A program made the translations under genes and the position numbers. From Thecaphora thlaspeos (Eukaryota > Basidiomycota > Ustilaginomycetes > Urocystidales > Glomosporiaceae): 64,000 nucleotides of DNA. The DNA is taken from NCBI GenBank assembly GCA_900291925.1, contig UWYS01000003.1, positions 1 through 64,000 on the forward strand, written 5' to 3'. Below are positions 34,073 to 46,552 of this stretch, piece after piece. The notes under the pieces were generated by a model, which saw only the letters and a program-made list of their open reading frames with translations, was not told where the DNA came from and ran no database searches. Positions within the stretch are counted from its first letter, which is position 1. Each line of letters begins with the position of its first letter.

Positions 34073-34194
34073 TGTTCCAGCCCGCGCCCGTCCATGCGAT
34101 GGCGGCTTCCGGGAGTCCGCAGCGTCAAGCTCAGCAGCAGACGCAGCAGGAGGCCGAAGACGAGGCGGTATGCTGCAAGTGCACCGTCATGTAA
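32002..34194 (+). CDS. Hypothetical disordered protein with CaaX box
   Basis: Single exon, 730 aa (a second Met lies five residues later). Mostly Gln/Ser/Gly/Arg-rich disordered sequence with poly-Gln runs at about residues 610-620 and 680-700. Two related short segments stand out: NIPWDEQVVPALRKKLEQE (about 53-71) and YAWDDEIIPTVARRLQQEM (about 496-514). They look like a duplicated helix with a W-D-(D/E)-(E/Q)-hydrophobic signature. The C terminus CCKCTVM is a CaaX prenylation motif (CTVM) with upstream cysteines suited to palmitoylation, so membrane attachment is expected. I do not recognise the family. The TVM ending would favour farnesylation by the usual rule that Met at the last position is a farnesyltransferase preference. 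Confidence 0.7.
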
Positions 34195-34983
34195 AGACAG
34201 GGATGCCCATCTTTACAGCGACGCGCAGACCCAGTCATCTCCCGACTCGACTGTCACTCTGACATCGGCATCATACACACCCTCCTGCCTGCGCCCGTGC
34301 CATTGCCATGCACAGCGTACGGATGCTGCGGCCCTCCAGCCGGCGCCAGGCCGACTCTTCGCTGCTCGGGCAGACCAGACTATTTCGAATCTCTGGCCGT
34401 GCGCCTCCCTCTGCTGGGTCCCACTGAGCTTGCACTTCACCTGGACATTACGCGCTGCGTCACCTGCAGAGACACCTATCCATCCTCTAACATGCACACT
34501 CGCTAATCCAGCCGACCTGGCCGTCCCCTCTGGCCTCTTTGTATACCTCAGCCCTGACCCGCTCGCACGCACGCACGTACGGTCGGGGTGCAGTTCATTC
34601 ACCCTCTTTCAATGTGATACGCTCGTTTTTATCCTGGACCGAATGGACTTGTTGCGATGTCCGCTTCTATCTCTGAGCTGTGCTGTGGCTGGAATGGGTA
34701 TTGTTCGGTCGCTGGCGGTGGTGTTGGACCTCTGCTGGATGAGTGTCGGGTGTGAAGCACGATAGCGACACGGACGGAACACGGAACAAGGACCGGCTGA
34801 AAGGACGCGGAACCGAAAACGCGGTAGGAAAGTGGATAAATCGCACGGACGCACGGAACCTTGTGCAGCGCACTGTCCATTCGGAGCTGTTCAGGGCCGC
34901 CGACTTTTACGCCATCATCTCACGCCTCGTCACGCGGCACCAACCTTGTTCCTCCTCCCTCGCTGAGACGACACGCATTCGAA
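34195..34983. other. Spacer to EMC10
   Basis: 789 bp with no recognisable gene. The 3' end of the CaaX gene and the EMC10 promoter must lie here. Short ORFs look like noise. Confidence 0.45.
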
Positions 34984-36098
34984 ATGCGCTCTTCTCTCTC
35001 CCTCTCCCTCTCGCTTCTACTTTGCACTCTCACACTCTCATCATACGTAACAGCCCGACAGTATACGCTCTACCACCGCCTCTCTCCATCTTCTGGCGAG
35101 TTTCGAGAATGGACAGTTAGGGGGAGTGTTGATATCCTCCCTTCTGCCTCAGTCGGTGAAGAGGGACGGGTGAAGTTGGTCAATTCAGTTGGGCAGGAGG
35201 AGTGGGAAGCTTTCAAACAGAGTGCTGAAAAGACGGAGAGTAAGGCGGAAAGGTACGAGATTGCGGTTAGACAGGATGGTCAAGGGGTCAAGGAGGACGA
35301 GGATGTCAAGACTTTCGTACCGCTCGTAAGTCATCCCCTCCCTCTCCATACTTGGACGGTATCTCGTCGTATTGTAGCGATCTAACAATCCCCACCGCAT
35401 CGCATCTCTTTCGAACGCAGTGTCACCTTCGACAATCCTCCCCACACCTCCCGGCTCTCTTTGATACATTTTCATTCAACCTTCGCAACGACACACTTTT
35501 TTCCCTCTCCTACACTATCCGCGACATCCAACTCGACGCGGGTGGATGTCCCATCCCATCCCAAACGAAGCTCAAGAACCTGCAAGAATTTGAAAAGAGG
35601 GAAAAGGCAAAGAGGAAAGCTGGTTTGGCGAGGTTGAAGAGGTTGGGAAGGGATGTTCAACATCTAGAAGAGGAAGAGAGGGTGAGGGAGAAGAACGACC
35701 TGCAGAAATGGAGGAGTCAAGTCGTCGTTAGGACCAAGGAGAGGGTTATGACGTGAGTTTCTCCACCTCCTTTTGCTTGTCCCCCCCCCCCCCATCCCCC
35801 TTTTTCTTACGCTTTCCAAAAAAAAGACGTCTGATTAACTTTTCTCCCCCTTGCTACTCTACTACTTCTACCTGGACCCCCCGCCGACAGACCCCTTCTA
35901 CGCGCACCACCACCTACAAAACAAGACGGCACCATCCGCGAGCCGGAGCCTGAGAAATCCTTCATCCAGAAATACTGGTTCTACATCGTCCCCATGCTTC
36001 TCGTCATGTTGCTTCCGGGCGGAGAGGAAAAGAGCGAAGCGGGTGCGGCCGAAACGCAGGTTCAGAGTCAGGGACAGGGTGCTAGACGCTTGAACTAG
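34984..36098 (+). CDS. EMC10: EMC10, ER membrane protein complex subunit 10
   Basis: Three exons (34984-35325, 35421-35752, 35891-36098), 293 aa. A signal peptide (MRSSLSLSLSLLLCTLTLSS) precedes a lumenal beta-rich domain starting QYTLYHRLSPSSGEF with a basic/acidic helix (about residues 175-220). The conserved tail is GTIREPEPEKSFIQKYWFYI, then a membrane segment VPMLLVMLLPGG and a short cytosolic end. The segment pattern EPEPEKSFIQKYWFYIVPM is typical of fungal EMC10. EMC inserts tail-anchored and multispanning proteins into the ER membrane. Intron 2 contains a poly-C and a poly-A run. The stop lies 248 bp from the convergent VPS52 stop. Confidence 0.88.
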
Positions 36099-36346
36099 GA
36101 GAAGAGGGTCAAGGAGAGGGGTTGTTTTTTTTTTTTTGCAAAGAGCGAGGTAGTGAGGGGGAAGATGATGTATACATGAAGGAACGGGTCGAGGTGCCGT
36201 GTGGGGTTCCGGTTGCAATGAAACGACCCGTCAGGCACGTTAGGCTCCGGATCACTTGCTTCGAAGCAACTCGTTCCAGTGCGACAACTCAGCTTGTATC
36301 CGCGGTAGAGAGAGGGAAGCCGGACCGTTCTATCACGATCGTCGAA

Positions 36347-39016
36347 TCACAGCAAATCTTCCGTCAGACTTGCACCTTTTTTCCTGCTGTTTCCTTCCGT
36401 CTGTGCCAAGGGCAAGGGGACAAGGGGAAACTCACTTCCAGACCTCTCAAGACGATCTCGTACAGTCCACCTGGCGAGGAGGGAGAGCCGAGGAGTTTTT
36501 CGACTTCAATTCGAAGTCGCAGAAGACTATCGGTGTGTTCGATGGAGGACAGGGTATCGATGGGTCAGAAGCAGGACGATAGGATCGACAGGGGGGGTGA
36601 GGGAAAAGGGGGTGAAAGAGCAGAGACCTACTTTGCAAATAAGCCGTCATCTTCCTCTTCTTCAAACAGGTAGACCATACGCGTGTAGAGAGCTGCATAT
36701 CTCGAGGCCACCTGTGCAAAGGGAATTCACGAATCGGTCCAAGGATCAGCCATCGTTCTGCCCTCGTCCCTTGTCCCTTTGTCTCTCTCGCGCTGCAGTA
36801 CTCACGATTCTCTCTACCTCTCCCTTCTCCCCCGTCACCGCACCTCCCACCGCCCCCCAAAACAATCCCTTCATCCCGCCACCTCCATCGCCACTCTTAC
36901 CTCCCGACCCATTGACCTTTCTGACCGCATCGATTCGCTCGTCCAGCTGTCGTTTCAAAATAGGGTAGGCGGCAATCTTGAATCCCATCAGAGCCGTCTC
37001 CAGCAACGGTGTCGAACAACCTCGACGCGATATTAGCTGGAGCAGTGTATCGTTCAGCCGTAGCATGCTGAGCAGTGAGAGCAGGGGGGGAATCGGTGTG
37101 AGGAGGGATTTGGTGAATGTCTAACGGCAGCGACGCAAGATTTAGAAGGGGGGTTAAATCGATTCAGCTCAGTCAGTCTGTCGCTCCTGCTGCTGGACAG
37201 GACCGAGACCGGGTCCAAACTCACAGACCAGGTACTGATCGCGGGCTCCAACACCTGCTTGAAGATCTCGTCGCTTGCACCTCGACCCTTCATCTGACGC
37301 TGTTCCGACCGACTCAGCTGCACCACGCTTGGTTCCGGCTCCGTCTCTGTCTCCGCCTCTTCGACCCCTTCTTCATTGACGCTGGCGCTTTCGTCCGGCG
37401 CTGTTCTTTCGCCGCCAGATCCGCCGGGCGCGATGACGACGCTTTCGTCTTGCAGGTTTTCAAAGAAGCGGACGAGGAACGTATATTCCGAGCAAGAGTT
37501 GTCCACCATGACGAGCGAGATGGAGCGGAAGAGCGACTCGGGCGAAGCGCGCTGCCGTCATTGATTTGGGGGAGGGACAATGGGAACGCGGTGGTCAATG
37601 GTCAAGCCGCACAGAAAGTTAGAAAGGAGGGGTATCCTTTGGGCCGAGGGGGTCAACTCACAAAGGAAGCTTCGTCGGCCATGTAGCCAAGCACGATACT
37701 AGGCCCATCGAGTTTAGCGTTCTCGAGCCTGGCCACGTCGAGCTCCCACGGATCTGCGGGGCCCGTCGCAGAGCCTTTCGCCGTCGGCTGTGAGGCTGAT
37801 GATGTCGGTCGTGAGAGGAAAGCTGTGAACGGTCGGAAGACAAAAGCGTAAGGCCAGGGTCAATTGCCTGTCCGTTCTTTCGCCGGCCGAATCCAATCGT
37901 AGCCGGGTCTGGAGGACACTCACCCATCGCGGCCGCTCCCGCATTTCCGGCTGAGCCGAGCGCAGATCCAGCCGCCGCCGCCGTTGACGACGACGACGAA
38001 GATGATGTTGGATCAGTGATGAGCCCACCCGCCGTCTCGTTCCACCTTGCCTGGATTACGCCAAATGACCTCGCGTAGCGCCTAAAGGCCGTCTCAAAGT
38101 AGAGCCTGGCCGCTGCAACGTAGATGCGCTGTACGTCGATGGCGACCCTTGGCATTTGGCGCGCGAGGAAGGCGTAAAAGGGATGGTGGTGCTGCAGCAG
38201 GATGGACGTCTGGAGTACCTGCAGATTGGTTGTCACCGAGGATCGAATGGCGGCGTAGGGCGAGAGTAGGAAGGCGCGGAGCTTGACTGCCACCTGCGAT
38301 TGGGAGAGAAGCGAAGAGACTGAGCATCAGCACACCTCTGGGGCGGTTAAGGGCGGTGCGTGGCGGAGAGTAGGGGGAGTGGGAGGGGGGAGGTGGACTG
38401 TACGTACGATGTTCTTGCACGTCTGTGCGACTTCCCTGGCCTCTTTGACCGCCTGGTACTCTTTGTGCTGGAGCGTCGCATCTTGCTTGTTGGACTGGTC
38501 GTCGCCGTCGGTGTGTAAGAAGGGAGATGCGCCGGTCTTTGTAGCCTCTAGAACGCGTTCGAGCTGTCTGACGGCCTTTTTCCATAGCTCAACCTTGGAC
38601 TCTGGTTCGGTGTGGGAGAAGAGGTCGACTACGCGCGGGCTGAGGCTGATTTCGGAGAGGAAGAGGGCGAGGTGTGATTCGATCTGCCTGCGTGCGTGTA
38701 GCCTGGTGTCGATGTGGTGGGAGGTGGTCTGGAGCGCGGATATGTGGGAGGACAGGCTGGATAGGTCGGACTGGAACGTCGAGAGGAAGGAGTGGAGCGA
38801 GTCGAGCAGCTGTGTGGAGGCTGATGCCTCGTGGTGGAGCAAGAGGAAGGTGGGGGCAAGGGAGAGGTAGAGGCGGTCCTGGTGTTGTTGCTCTTGCTCG
38901 AGGTGTTGCCGGTGCTGTTGCTGTGCGTTGAGAGCATTGTCGTCGTCGTCGGCGTCGCCGTGTTGGGTGGCGGCGAGGTGGGCCGTGTGGTTGGCGGTGG
39001 CAGCGTCTGTGGCCAT
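36347..39016 (-). CDS. VPS52: Vps52, GARP tethering complex subunit
   Basis: Eight exons read by frame and splice sites: 39016-38408, 38293-37924, 37822-37662, 37551-37225, 37120-36806, 36711-36632, 36526-36436 and 36400-36347; 668 aa. The N-terminal half is a coiled-coil (LLDSLHSFLSTFQSDLSSLS) with the Vps52 signature RRQIESHLALFLSEISLSP. The C-terminal half has AVKLRAFLLSPYAAIRSSVT, FYAFLARQMPRVAIDVQRIY, YFETAFRRYARSFGVIQ and SLFRSISLVMVDNSCSEYTF. The end LLRLRIEVEKLL is the usual last helix. GARP tethers endosome-derived vesicles at the trans-Golgi. An Ala/Ser-rich insert lies near residue 290. The last exon (17 codons) is the least certain. All other phases agree. Confidence 0.9.
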
Positions 39017-39851
39017 GGCGAGGAGAGTTAGGCAGCCGTGTGAGGTGGGATCACATGTGTGATGGCTGTGAGGGTGTGCGGACTGCTAGGCTGCGGCGGT
39101 TGTGGACTGGCGATGGTGGGGGTGGAGAGGAAGAGGGAGGGCGAGGGCGAGGGCGAGGGCGAGGGTGGGAGCAGCCTATTCTGGACCCTGCCGCCGCCCT
39201 GTCTCTCTGCCTCCTTTGCGCTCTCTGCGCACAGACAGAAGACACCTTTTGCCCGATTTACGCTCTCAATTTCGCGCCGCCCTCCTCATCCCCCTCCGGC
39301 CGCGCCCTCTTCCAAAGGGCACCCAGCATCGTCGCCATACCCTACGGTACCTACATCGTCACCTTCCTGCGTGCTGTCCATGCCATCCCGACGACGCAAC
39401 ATCACACTCACAACTCTACTCTGACAAGCAAACGCAAACATCCCTAGTCTGCGCGTCCTGCTATGCGCCGCATCCAAGGCACCGACGCTGCACAAAAGCG
39501 TCGACGGCGCCGGTATCTCAGTCCGTCGCCGGTGCCAAACGCCCCTCCTGATCCCACCGCCCCCTCGCTACCGACGGCCAAAGAGGCCCAGCGCAAAGAG
39601 TTCCTCCCGCTGCCAATCACCAACACACACTCCTGTCAAGCAACTGACACGGTATTGTATTCGACGGAAACACGGGAACGCCGTCGAGCAAATCTCACAT
39701 GGAACAACAACCCAACGGTCAACAGCATGCATCATCCTCATCGCAACGCTGCTACTACCCCCTCTCGAGAGGGTGCGGGGCGTGGTAGGCGAATCCTTCG
39801 GCAGCGGCCCCCGAGGCAGACCGCAACGCTTTCTTATACCCAGTGCAAACT
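39017..39851. other. Spacer VPS52-ALDH
   Basis: 835 bp between the VPS52 start and the ALDH stop. (GAGGGC)n microsatellite at about 39,138-39,165. No gene recognised. Confidence 0.5.
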
Positions 39852-41464
39852 TTAGATGGGCGCCGGCTGCGAGAGGTTGCAGTGCACCGCCTTGACGTTG
39901 GTATAGTTCGTGAGAGCGTACTCGCCAAGCTCGCGTCCGATCCCCGAGGCTTTGTAGCCGCCAAAGGGAACCTGCGCCTCGAGCTGGTTGTAGCAGTTGA
40001 CCCAGACCGTGCCCGCCTTGAGCTTGTGTGCCGTCTCAAGGGCGCGCGAGACGTCGCGCGTGAACACGGCCGCCGCGAGGCCGTACATTGTGTCATTGGC
40101 GATGCGGATCAGCTCCTTCTCGTCCTTGAACTTGGACACGACGACCACGGGCCCAAAGATCTCCTCGCGCGCAATCTTCGAGTTGGGGTCGGCGTCGGTG
40201 AAGATGGTGGGCTCGATAAAGTAGCCCTCGTTGCCCTTGCGAGCACCGCCGAGATACAGGTTGGCCTCCTTCTTGCCGAGCTCGATGTACTCCATGATCC
40301 GGTCGTACTGCAGCTGCGAGACCTGCGGGCCCTGGAACGTCGTCTGCTCGAAGGGGTCGCCGACCGAGAGACTCTTGCAGATCGCCGTCATCTTGGTCAT
40401 GAACTCGTCATAAATGGCCTTTTCGACGTAGACGCGCGAGCCAGCGCAGCACGTCTGGCCGTGGTTGAACATGATTCCGAACACGGCCCACCTGGCCGCC
40501 TGATCCAGGTCGGCGTCCTTGAAAATGACGTTGGGCGACTTGCCGCCGAGCTCGAGCGTGACCTTCTTGAGGTTGGTCGAGGCGGCCGCCTTCATAATGT
40601 TGCGGCCGACGAGCGTCGATCCGGTGAAGGCAATCTTGTCGATGTCCATGTGGTTCGAGATCGCAGCGCCCGCGACGGCACCGAAGCCCGAGACGACGTT
40701 GACCACGCCCGGCGGGAAGCCGGCCTCAACGATCAACTCGCACAGCTTGAAGGCCGACAGCGGCGTCTGCTCGGCCGTCTTGAGCACAACCGTGTTACCC
40801 GTCGCGAGCGCCGGGCCGATCTTCCAGGCGAGCATGAGCAGGGGGAAGTTCCAGGGGATGATCTGACCACAGACGCCGATGGGTTCGTGGCGCGTGTAGG
40901 TGAACTTGGTGTCGTTGACCTCAATCGTCTTGCCGTGGTTCTTGTCGGCCCAGCCGCCGTAGTAGCGGAGGTTGGCGGCGACGTTGGTGACGTCAGCGCC
41001 CTTGGCAATCGAAAAGGCCTTACCGTTGTCGAGCGCCTCGAGCGAGGCGAGGACGTCGAGGTTGGCCTCGACGAGGTCAGCGAGCTTGAGGAGGAGCCTG
41101 CCTCGCTCGTAGCCAGGGACTGCGGCGTGCGAGGGCGGGGAAGGGGGAGGGACACGGGAGGCGATGTGGGTCAGCAAGTCGTTCCGAGCGAGAGAAAAAG
41201 GTGTGCGACGTCGACGGAGCGTGCACGGGCCAATTCACCTTTCTCGCCCCACGAGTTCTCGAACGCCTCGCGGGCGGCCTTTACGGCGACGTCAATGTCC
41301 TTGGCCGAGGCCTCTGCAACCTGGCCGATCTCCTTGCCGGTCGAAGGGTTGACGGTGGCAAACGTCTTTCCATCGAGGGCAGGGACAAACTTGTTGTTGA
41401 TGAAGAGGTCCGACTGGACGGTCGTCTTGATGCCGTTGGGGAAGCTAAGCTCGAGCTTGGGCAT
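39852..41464 (-). CDS. NAD(P)+-dependent aldehyde dehydrogenase
   Basis: Two coding exons (41464-41239, 41119-39852), 497 aa, the normal length of class 1/2 [24 protein letters not shown] gives a cytosolic-type start with no clear presequence. Key elements: [17 protein letters not shown] (catalytic-site Asn), [11 protein letters not shown] (coenzyme loop), [12 protein letters not shown] (general base Glu, about 265), [15 protein letters not shown] (nucleophile Cys, about 299) and [12 protein letters not shown]. The final [19 protein letters not shown] is typical of fungal ALDH1/Ald5-like enzymes. It oxidises aliphatic aldehydes such as acetaldehyde to acids. A sequence reading CAACTACCAG|GTGAGT near 41,682-41,691 suggests a 5' UTR intron ending just before the ATG. 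Confidence 0.93.
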
Positions 41465-44003
41465 CTTGGCTATGAGCGGCGCGGATGGCGAGGAAGGTAG
41501 AACGAAAGACAATGACGGGGTGTCAATCCTTCTGTGCGCATGCACTGTCAGGCAACAGAAAATTGCTGATCACCACCCACAATGGCCGTCGGGGTTTGGG
41601 TGGGTGGGGGGGGGGGGTCCGCGCGTTATCCCACGTTGGCGTGGCAGGCCAATTGTCAATGAAGTGCGACTCTACTCACCTGGTAGTTGAAGTTGACGGG
41701 AAGGAGAGGGCGTGTTCTGAAGTGTTGTAGATGGCCAAAAGGGTGGCGAGGCTGTAGTTGGCGTGGGGATGTGGCGTGTAGCTGGGAAAGGTGGGAGAAA
41801 GGGATGGGAGGGGGGCAGAAGGAGAGGAGAGAGTCGTTATATATGTGGCGGAAGGGAGAGGGCGATGTCGAAGGACGGCGGAAAGAACGCGGGGGCGGGG
41901 GGGCAAGGGAGAGAGGGCGGTGGCCAAGGCGGCTAAGGAGAGAGAGAGAGAGGAAGAGGGAGTGGGCCAAAGGCAGAGGTGCGAAGCGGCCAAGAGGCGT
42001 GGCTCTGAGTACGTAGAGTGGAGGGCTGCCGACCGCAGGGCAAGCAAGGCCAAGGCAGACAGGCAGGTCGAGGCGGTAACAGGCTGGCGAACGGGCAGGC
42101 AGGCAGCTGACCCCACACGCTTTTCTCGTCGCTCCTCCACCGGCTTACCAGCTAGGCCTTGCTTAAAGCCGCACGTGCATGAATGAATAGGAGGGCCCGT
42201 TCGCGGCGTGACGTTGCGGGGTGGGGGAGGGCTTCTCGTTGGCAAGTCACGGAGAGGACAGCCTCACGCGTTTCCCTACACATCGCGAGAGCACGCCCGG
42301 CCTGCGTTCGCCGAGACGAGCAGCAACACCACGGCCGCCGCCACCCTCATCGCCCTGATGCTTTGTTTGTGCTCGGTCGATGAACCGTGCTGTAGTACCC
42401 AAGTAGCCTAGCTTGCATACAGTACGTTTGCTCGATGGGGCCGGATGTTGTCAAGATCTAGTCAGAGTAATCCAATTTGTCACTTTACGTCCAGTACGGT
42501 ACGTGACGGTGGGTGGGCTGGACCGAGCGGCGGCGAACCGACGTTGGCTTGCCTCTGCTGCTTGTCGCCTCGCCCTACTCTTAGCCTCTCTCTTCGCCTC
42601 CCGCGCGCGCGCGCGCGCATGTTTGAGCGACTTGCCGCTTTGGTTGCGGTTGCGCGCCGCCACCCTCCCATCTCGATCCCGAGTCCGATGGATGGTCGAT
42701 GACATCTCTCTGCTGCGGCATGCAAGCACCGCCCTTGTTTCTTCGCATCCCTCCAATCTCCATCCGTCCACTTTCCAATCTCCACACCTCGACCCTTCAA
42801 TCTCCATCCCTCCGCCCTCTGCCCTCCGCCCCGCACCCCTCAACCTCCATCCCTCTACAGTATGTACAGTACCCCTCCTATGCACCCCACCTCACCCGTC
42901 GTCCTGCCTGATGCTGCTTTTCGGTGCGGGGGGTGGAGACCGGCGACTCGGCAAGGGCAGGGTGGCCTCCGCTTCTTGCTCGAAGCCAGCAGTGAGACGC
43001 AGCTGTTCAGCTCGTAGACCTTCTTCAGGGTTCCCCCGGGAAGCTGCGTGAGGTGGCGGGCTCGGGAAGACATGTTCGGATGCAATATCGTTCTACGGAC
43101 GGCGGCCAAAGCGTGGCGTGGTGCGACGAGTACGGTACGTGGTCTCGGTGTCAGTGCTCGACCAAGCGTGGTGCCAGCAAGACGTCGGTCCTTTACTGTA
43201 CCCGCCTCGTCGAGGCGAGCCCCGACGAAACAGCGCTCTTCGCAACCTCGCTTCCCTCATATTACACACCCCGGGACCTTGACAGCTTACAGTACATACC
43301 GCCAACCTCATGCCCCGCACGGGGCCTTTGCTCAAATTTGCCCGAGCTCAGCTCTTCACCGTACAACCAGGTGACACACCGCCCACACAATGAAATCACA
43401 GTAGATCCACGATAACTACATACTGTAAACTCGCTTTTTTCGGATACTGCACCGTCTTCTGTTCTCCTCGCTTTGATCGAGATGTATCTGCCGTTGGCAT
43501 GCGGCACGGAATGCGGGGAAAGGCGGGGTAATCGGGCTACTTATTCCAGTTGATTGTCGCCGTGGCGGGACCCGAGCAGCTGTCCAGGTGACTGCTCGTT
43601 GCCCGCACCGTCGCCCTGGCTTCCACACAGGTCCTCAACGCCACTGTTCGCTTGTGCTACAGTGATATCGTCGTCTGTGGTCGCTGCTGCGGCAGCGGTT
43701 CATCGTCGCAATCGTTGCTCTAAAACATCATCGACACTTTGATGCTGGGGGTACATATTTCATGAGAAACAGCAGAAGCAACCAGACCACAGCTCAGGCG
43801 ACTTGCAAGCTACAGAAACATAGCTCTACGGCCGTCACATGGCTATGATCTGGAAACTTTGCAGTCCAGTGGGACCAAAGAACAACAGACCCAAGTAGCG
43901 GGGTCAGGACGAGAAACAACAGGGGTCAAGGTGAGCGCTCGCACTCGTCCAGGCGCATCACGGCTTCCGTGTTTACGCACGCTGTCAGTTCACCTACACC
44001 TAG
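41465..44003. other. 2.5 kb gene-free region rich in TACAGTA heptamers
   Basis: Upstream of ALDH, with no recognised ORF. Contents: a poly-G tract at 41,608-41,617, a (CG)n run at about 42,601-42,617, a loose tandem of CAATCTCCATCC units at about 42,750-42,855, and six copies of TACAGTA/TACTGTA (42,418; 42,856; 42,865; 43,194; 43,288; 43,421). The GGTACGTG context recurs twice (about 42,495 and 43,134). Confidence 0.5.
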
Positions 44004-45438
44004 TTAGTCGATTCCATCGCCGCACTTTTTCAGCCTGGCGAGCATATTGGCATTCCGAACGTTCTTAACGCTGGAGAGAGGACAAGTGCGTCCGGTCGCA
44101 AATGAAGCGAAGAGGTTCACGGTATCGTAAGTGTCCCATCGTCGCGCGAGAAGAGGCGGAAGAAGGTGTGAGGATCACTCACGTGCTCCCTATCGCTATC
44201 CCTCCAGCTGCTAGTCCCTCTGTAGCCGCAGTGGCCTTGCCGTAGTCTTCTCTGTTGGCGTGGCAAAAAAGAGACAAGGAGGGCGCGTGAGAAGGTTGGT
44301 CGATAGGTGGTTGGGTTGAGGTCTTGGGCTGATACTATATTGCCCGGGCTTACATAGCCTAAAGGAAGTCCACAGCCGGGCCGTATAGCGACATCACAGC
44401 AAGTTGACAAGGGCAAGCTTGATCAGCTACTCAGACGTGTGCACGAAAGGAGGAGCCAGGAATGGCGTGCGAGCGGACTCACGAGTAACGTTGCTTCACT
44501 GAAGAGCCCGCGTCTCCTCCTCCTTGCTGTTGTCCTCGTCCTCGCTATCATCTGTTTCCGACGTTTTTCTTCACATTTCCTTCTTGCTTCTTCCTCTATC
44601 CTCCATTTTACCATCGGGTTCATGCATGCAGATTCAGCCTCACTTGCCATGCCCGACATCAGGGCGAAGTTCGCGCTTGCTGCAGCAGCAGTTGACACTC
44701 ACCTTTGACTTTTGTCTCTTCGTTCTTCTGTACCAAATTTTCCAACTGATATCCAATCGCCACACTTCCCGCTAGAGAAGTCACGACAGATGCATACGCT
44801 CCCATCACGGATTTCCTCGCTACGCCTAAACCCAAGAAGTTCTTTCCTGCAGTTTTCGTCGTTTTTTTCGCTTTTTCCAGTATGTTGGTTTCGGGTCTTG
44901 GTGCGGTCGTGGTGGAGAGAGGAGGGTTGTGTACGGGAGAAGCAGGTTGGATTTCGAGAATTTCTGCAGGTGGCGATCCACTTGATCGAAAGGGTCGTGG
45001 GAACGTTGGTGCGACCGGTGTGGAACGGGACGTTTGTAACCCTACGTTCGTTTCGGGACGAAGGGACTGCGCGGAGGGTGGGCTACGTTCGGGTGTGCGA
45101 GGTAAGGGAGAAGATGGTGCTGTCTTGAACGCGCCAAACGTACTAAGATCGTACGGCGTCCGTGGCGAGGAAATATCGATGGGTGGACTGAATCTACTGG
45201 AATATCGACCCGAGACCGACGGAGAACTGCCCGTAGTCGTCAAGGGATAGCGGTTCGAGGTGACACGGCTTGATGTACGGTCGAGATCTGACGTTGGAGA
45301 GTTTGGCACGGGAACGGCATGGATGCTTTGGGTCGTATGGAAGAAGGCGGACAGGATGAGAAGGAGTGCACGTGGTGAAGAACAAGGTGATGGTAGTGAA
45401 AAAATCATGAGGCCGAGTGCGAAGAGACGATGGGGCAC
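44004..45438 (-). CDS. Hypothetical membrane protein with glycine-zipper helix
   Basis: Four exons proposed: 45438-44703, 44551-44500, 44251-44183 and 44070-44004; 307 aa. The N terminus (MPHRLFALGLMIFSLPS...LLLILSAFFHTTQSIHA) is a signal or anchor. About 150 Ser/Pro-rich residues follow. A hydrophobic stretch (MGAYASVVTSLAGSVAIGYQ) leads to an acidic linker (DDSEDEDNSKEEETRAL). A small-residue helix (ATAATEGLAAGGIAIGST) and a basic end (VKNVRNANMLARLKKCGDGI) close it. Phases agree, but the exon 2 donor is GTGAAG and exons 2-4 are short, so the 3' half is tentative. Function not recognised. The layout suggests an ER or mitochondrial membrane protein. Confidence 0.55.
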
Positions 45439-45826
45439 CGGGGTGTGTCGAGGTGGGCTAAAGTGAAGCGGATGGCAAGGAAGGTGACGAGCTTATACAA
45501 TGTGGGGGCTGCAAATGGTTCAGTAGATCTACACAAAAGGGACAGACGAGGGGATCGGTACATCGTCCTTATATCTCTACACCCCTCTTCACTGTCTCAC
45601 GACCAGGTCTCGATGAGCGGCGCTCGAAGGGAAGACGAGCTTGCGCCATTCAAACCAGAACGCACGTTCTCCTGCTTCCCTTCTTCCGCTTCCGCTTCAT
45701 CAGAAGAATCGGGGGGAGGGAAACACGACGGCACGTGCAACTCGAGTGGGGGTGGATACCGTTTGGTTCGGCGCGTAAATCGTCAAAGCTCTCCGAGATT
45801 CTGCGTGATTTTCTCGAAGAACCTCC

Positions 45827-45886
<60 letters not shown>

Positions 45887-46552
45887 AGAGAACATTCTTT
45901 TGTTATAGCACGTGCTAGTCGATGTGGTGTAGGGGGTAGAAGGGGCGTAGTCAAGCATCGTCACGCCTACGGCCACGGTCACGGTCACGGTCACGGCCAC
46001 GCCACGGGTCGGTTGGTAATGTGAATTCCCGTGGAGAGCGAAACCGATAATTCCAACCTCCATCTCATCTCATGCCGATCGATTGGTCAGAGTGCTCGGA
46101 CAATCGATGCACCGTGCACGGTCCGACCTCGGCCAAGGTACGACAAAAGCAGCTTCTGAACGAGTTTGGTTGTCTCTCCACGTTGCTTAGCTGTGACACC
46201 ATCCTGCCGTGTCGATTGGTTAGCTGCGAGACGTTATACCGGCGGCTAGATGAACGGTTGTATGGCGTCATAAGGTGACAAAAGTGAGCAGAGCGGTGCA
46301 GCTTCTAACTTTGATCTGCTGCGGCGACCAAGCGTCCCAGGCTTGTCGCAATTGCCGTGTCCCTCACCGATAGGAGCGAGGTGAGGGTCGACGATGCCCG
46401 CCCACTTCAAAACGGCCTGGACGCCCACCTCTCTCCCCTTCCGCCTTTTTCGGCCGAGGGTAGACCGATACACTGAACACAGGCGCAGGCATATCCTTCA
46501 ATAAGGTTTTGTTGACCGTTCGCTTCGCAACAGAGTGGGAAGAAGCCATACA
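45439..46552. other. Spacer with (GA)n and hexamer microsatellites
   Basis: 1.1 kb without a recognised gene. A perfect (GA)n tract of about 50 bp lies at 45,829-45,879, and an imperfect (ACGGTC)n tandem at about 45,963-46,003. Confidence 0.6.

Noticed and set aside
39843..41690. 615-codon plus-strand ORF
   Set aside because: Antisense of the aldehyde dehydrogenase exons, Arg/Val/Leu/Asp-rich shadow.
45829..46003. GA and ACGGTC tandem repeats as a CRISPR-like array
   Set aside because: Simple microsatellites without spacers, in a eukaryotic chromosome.
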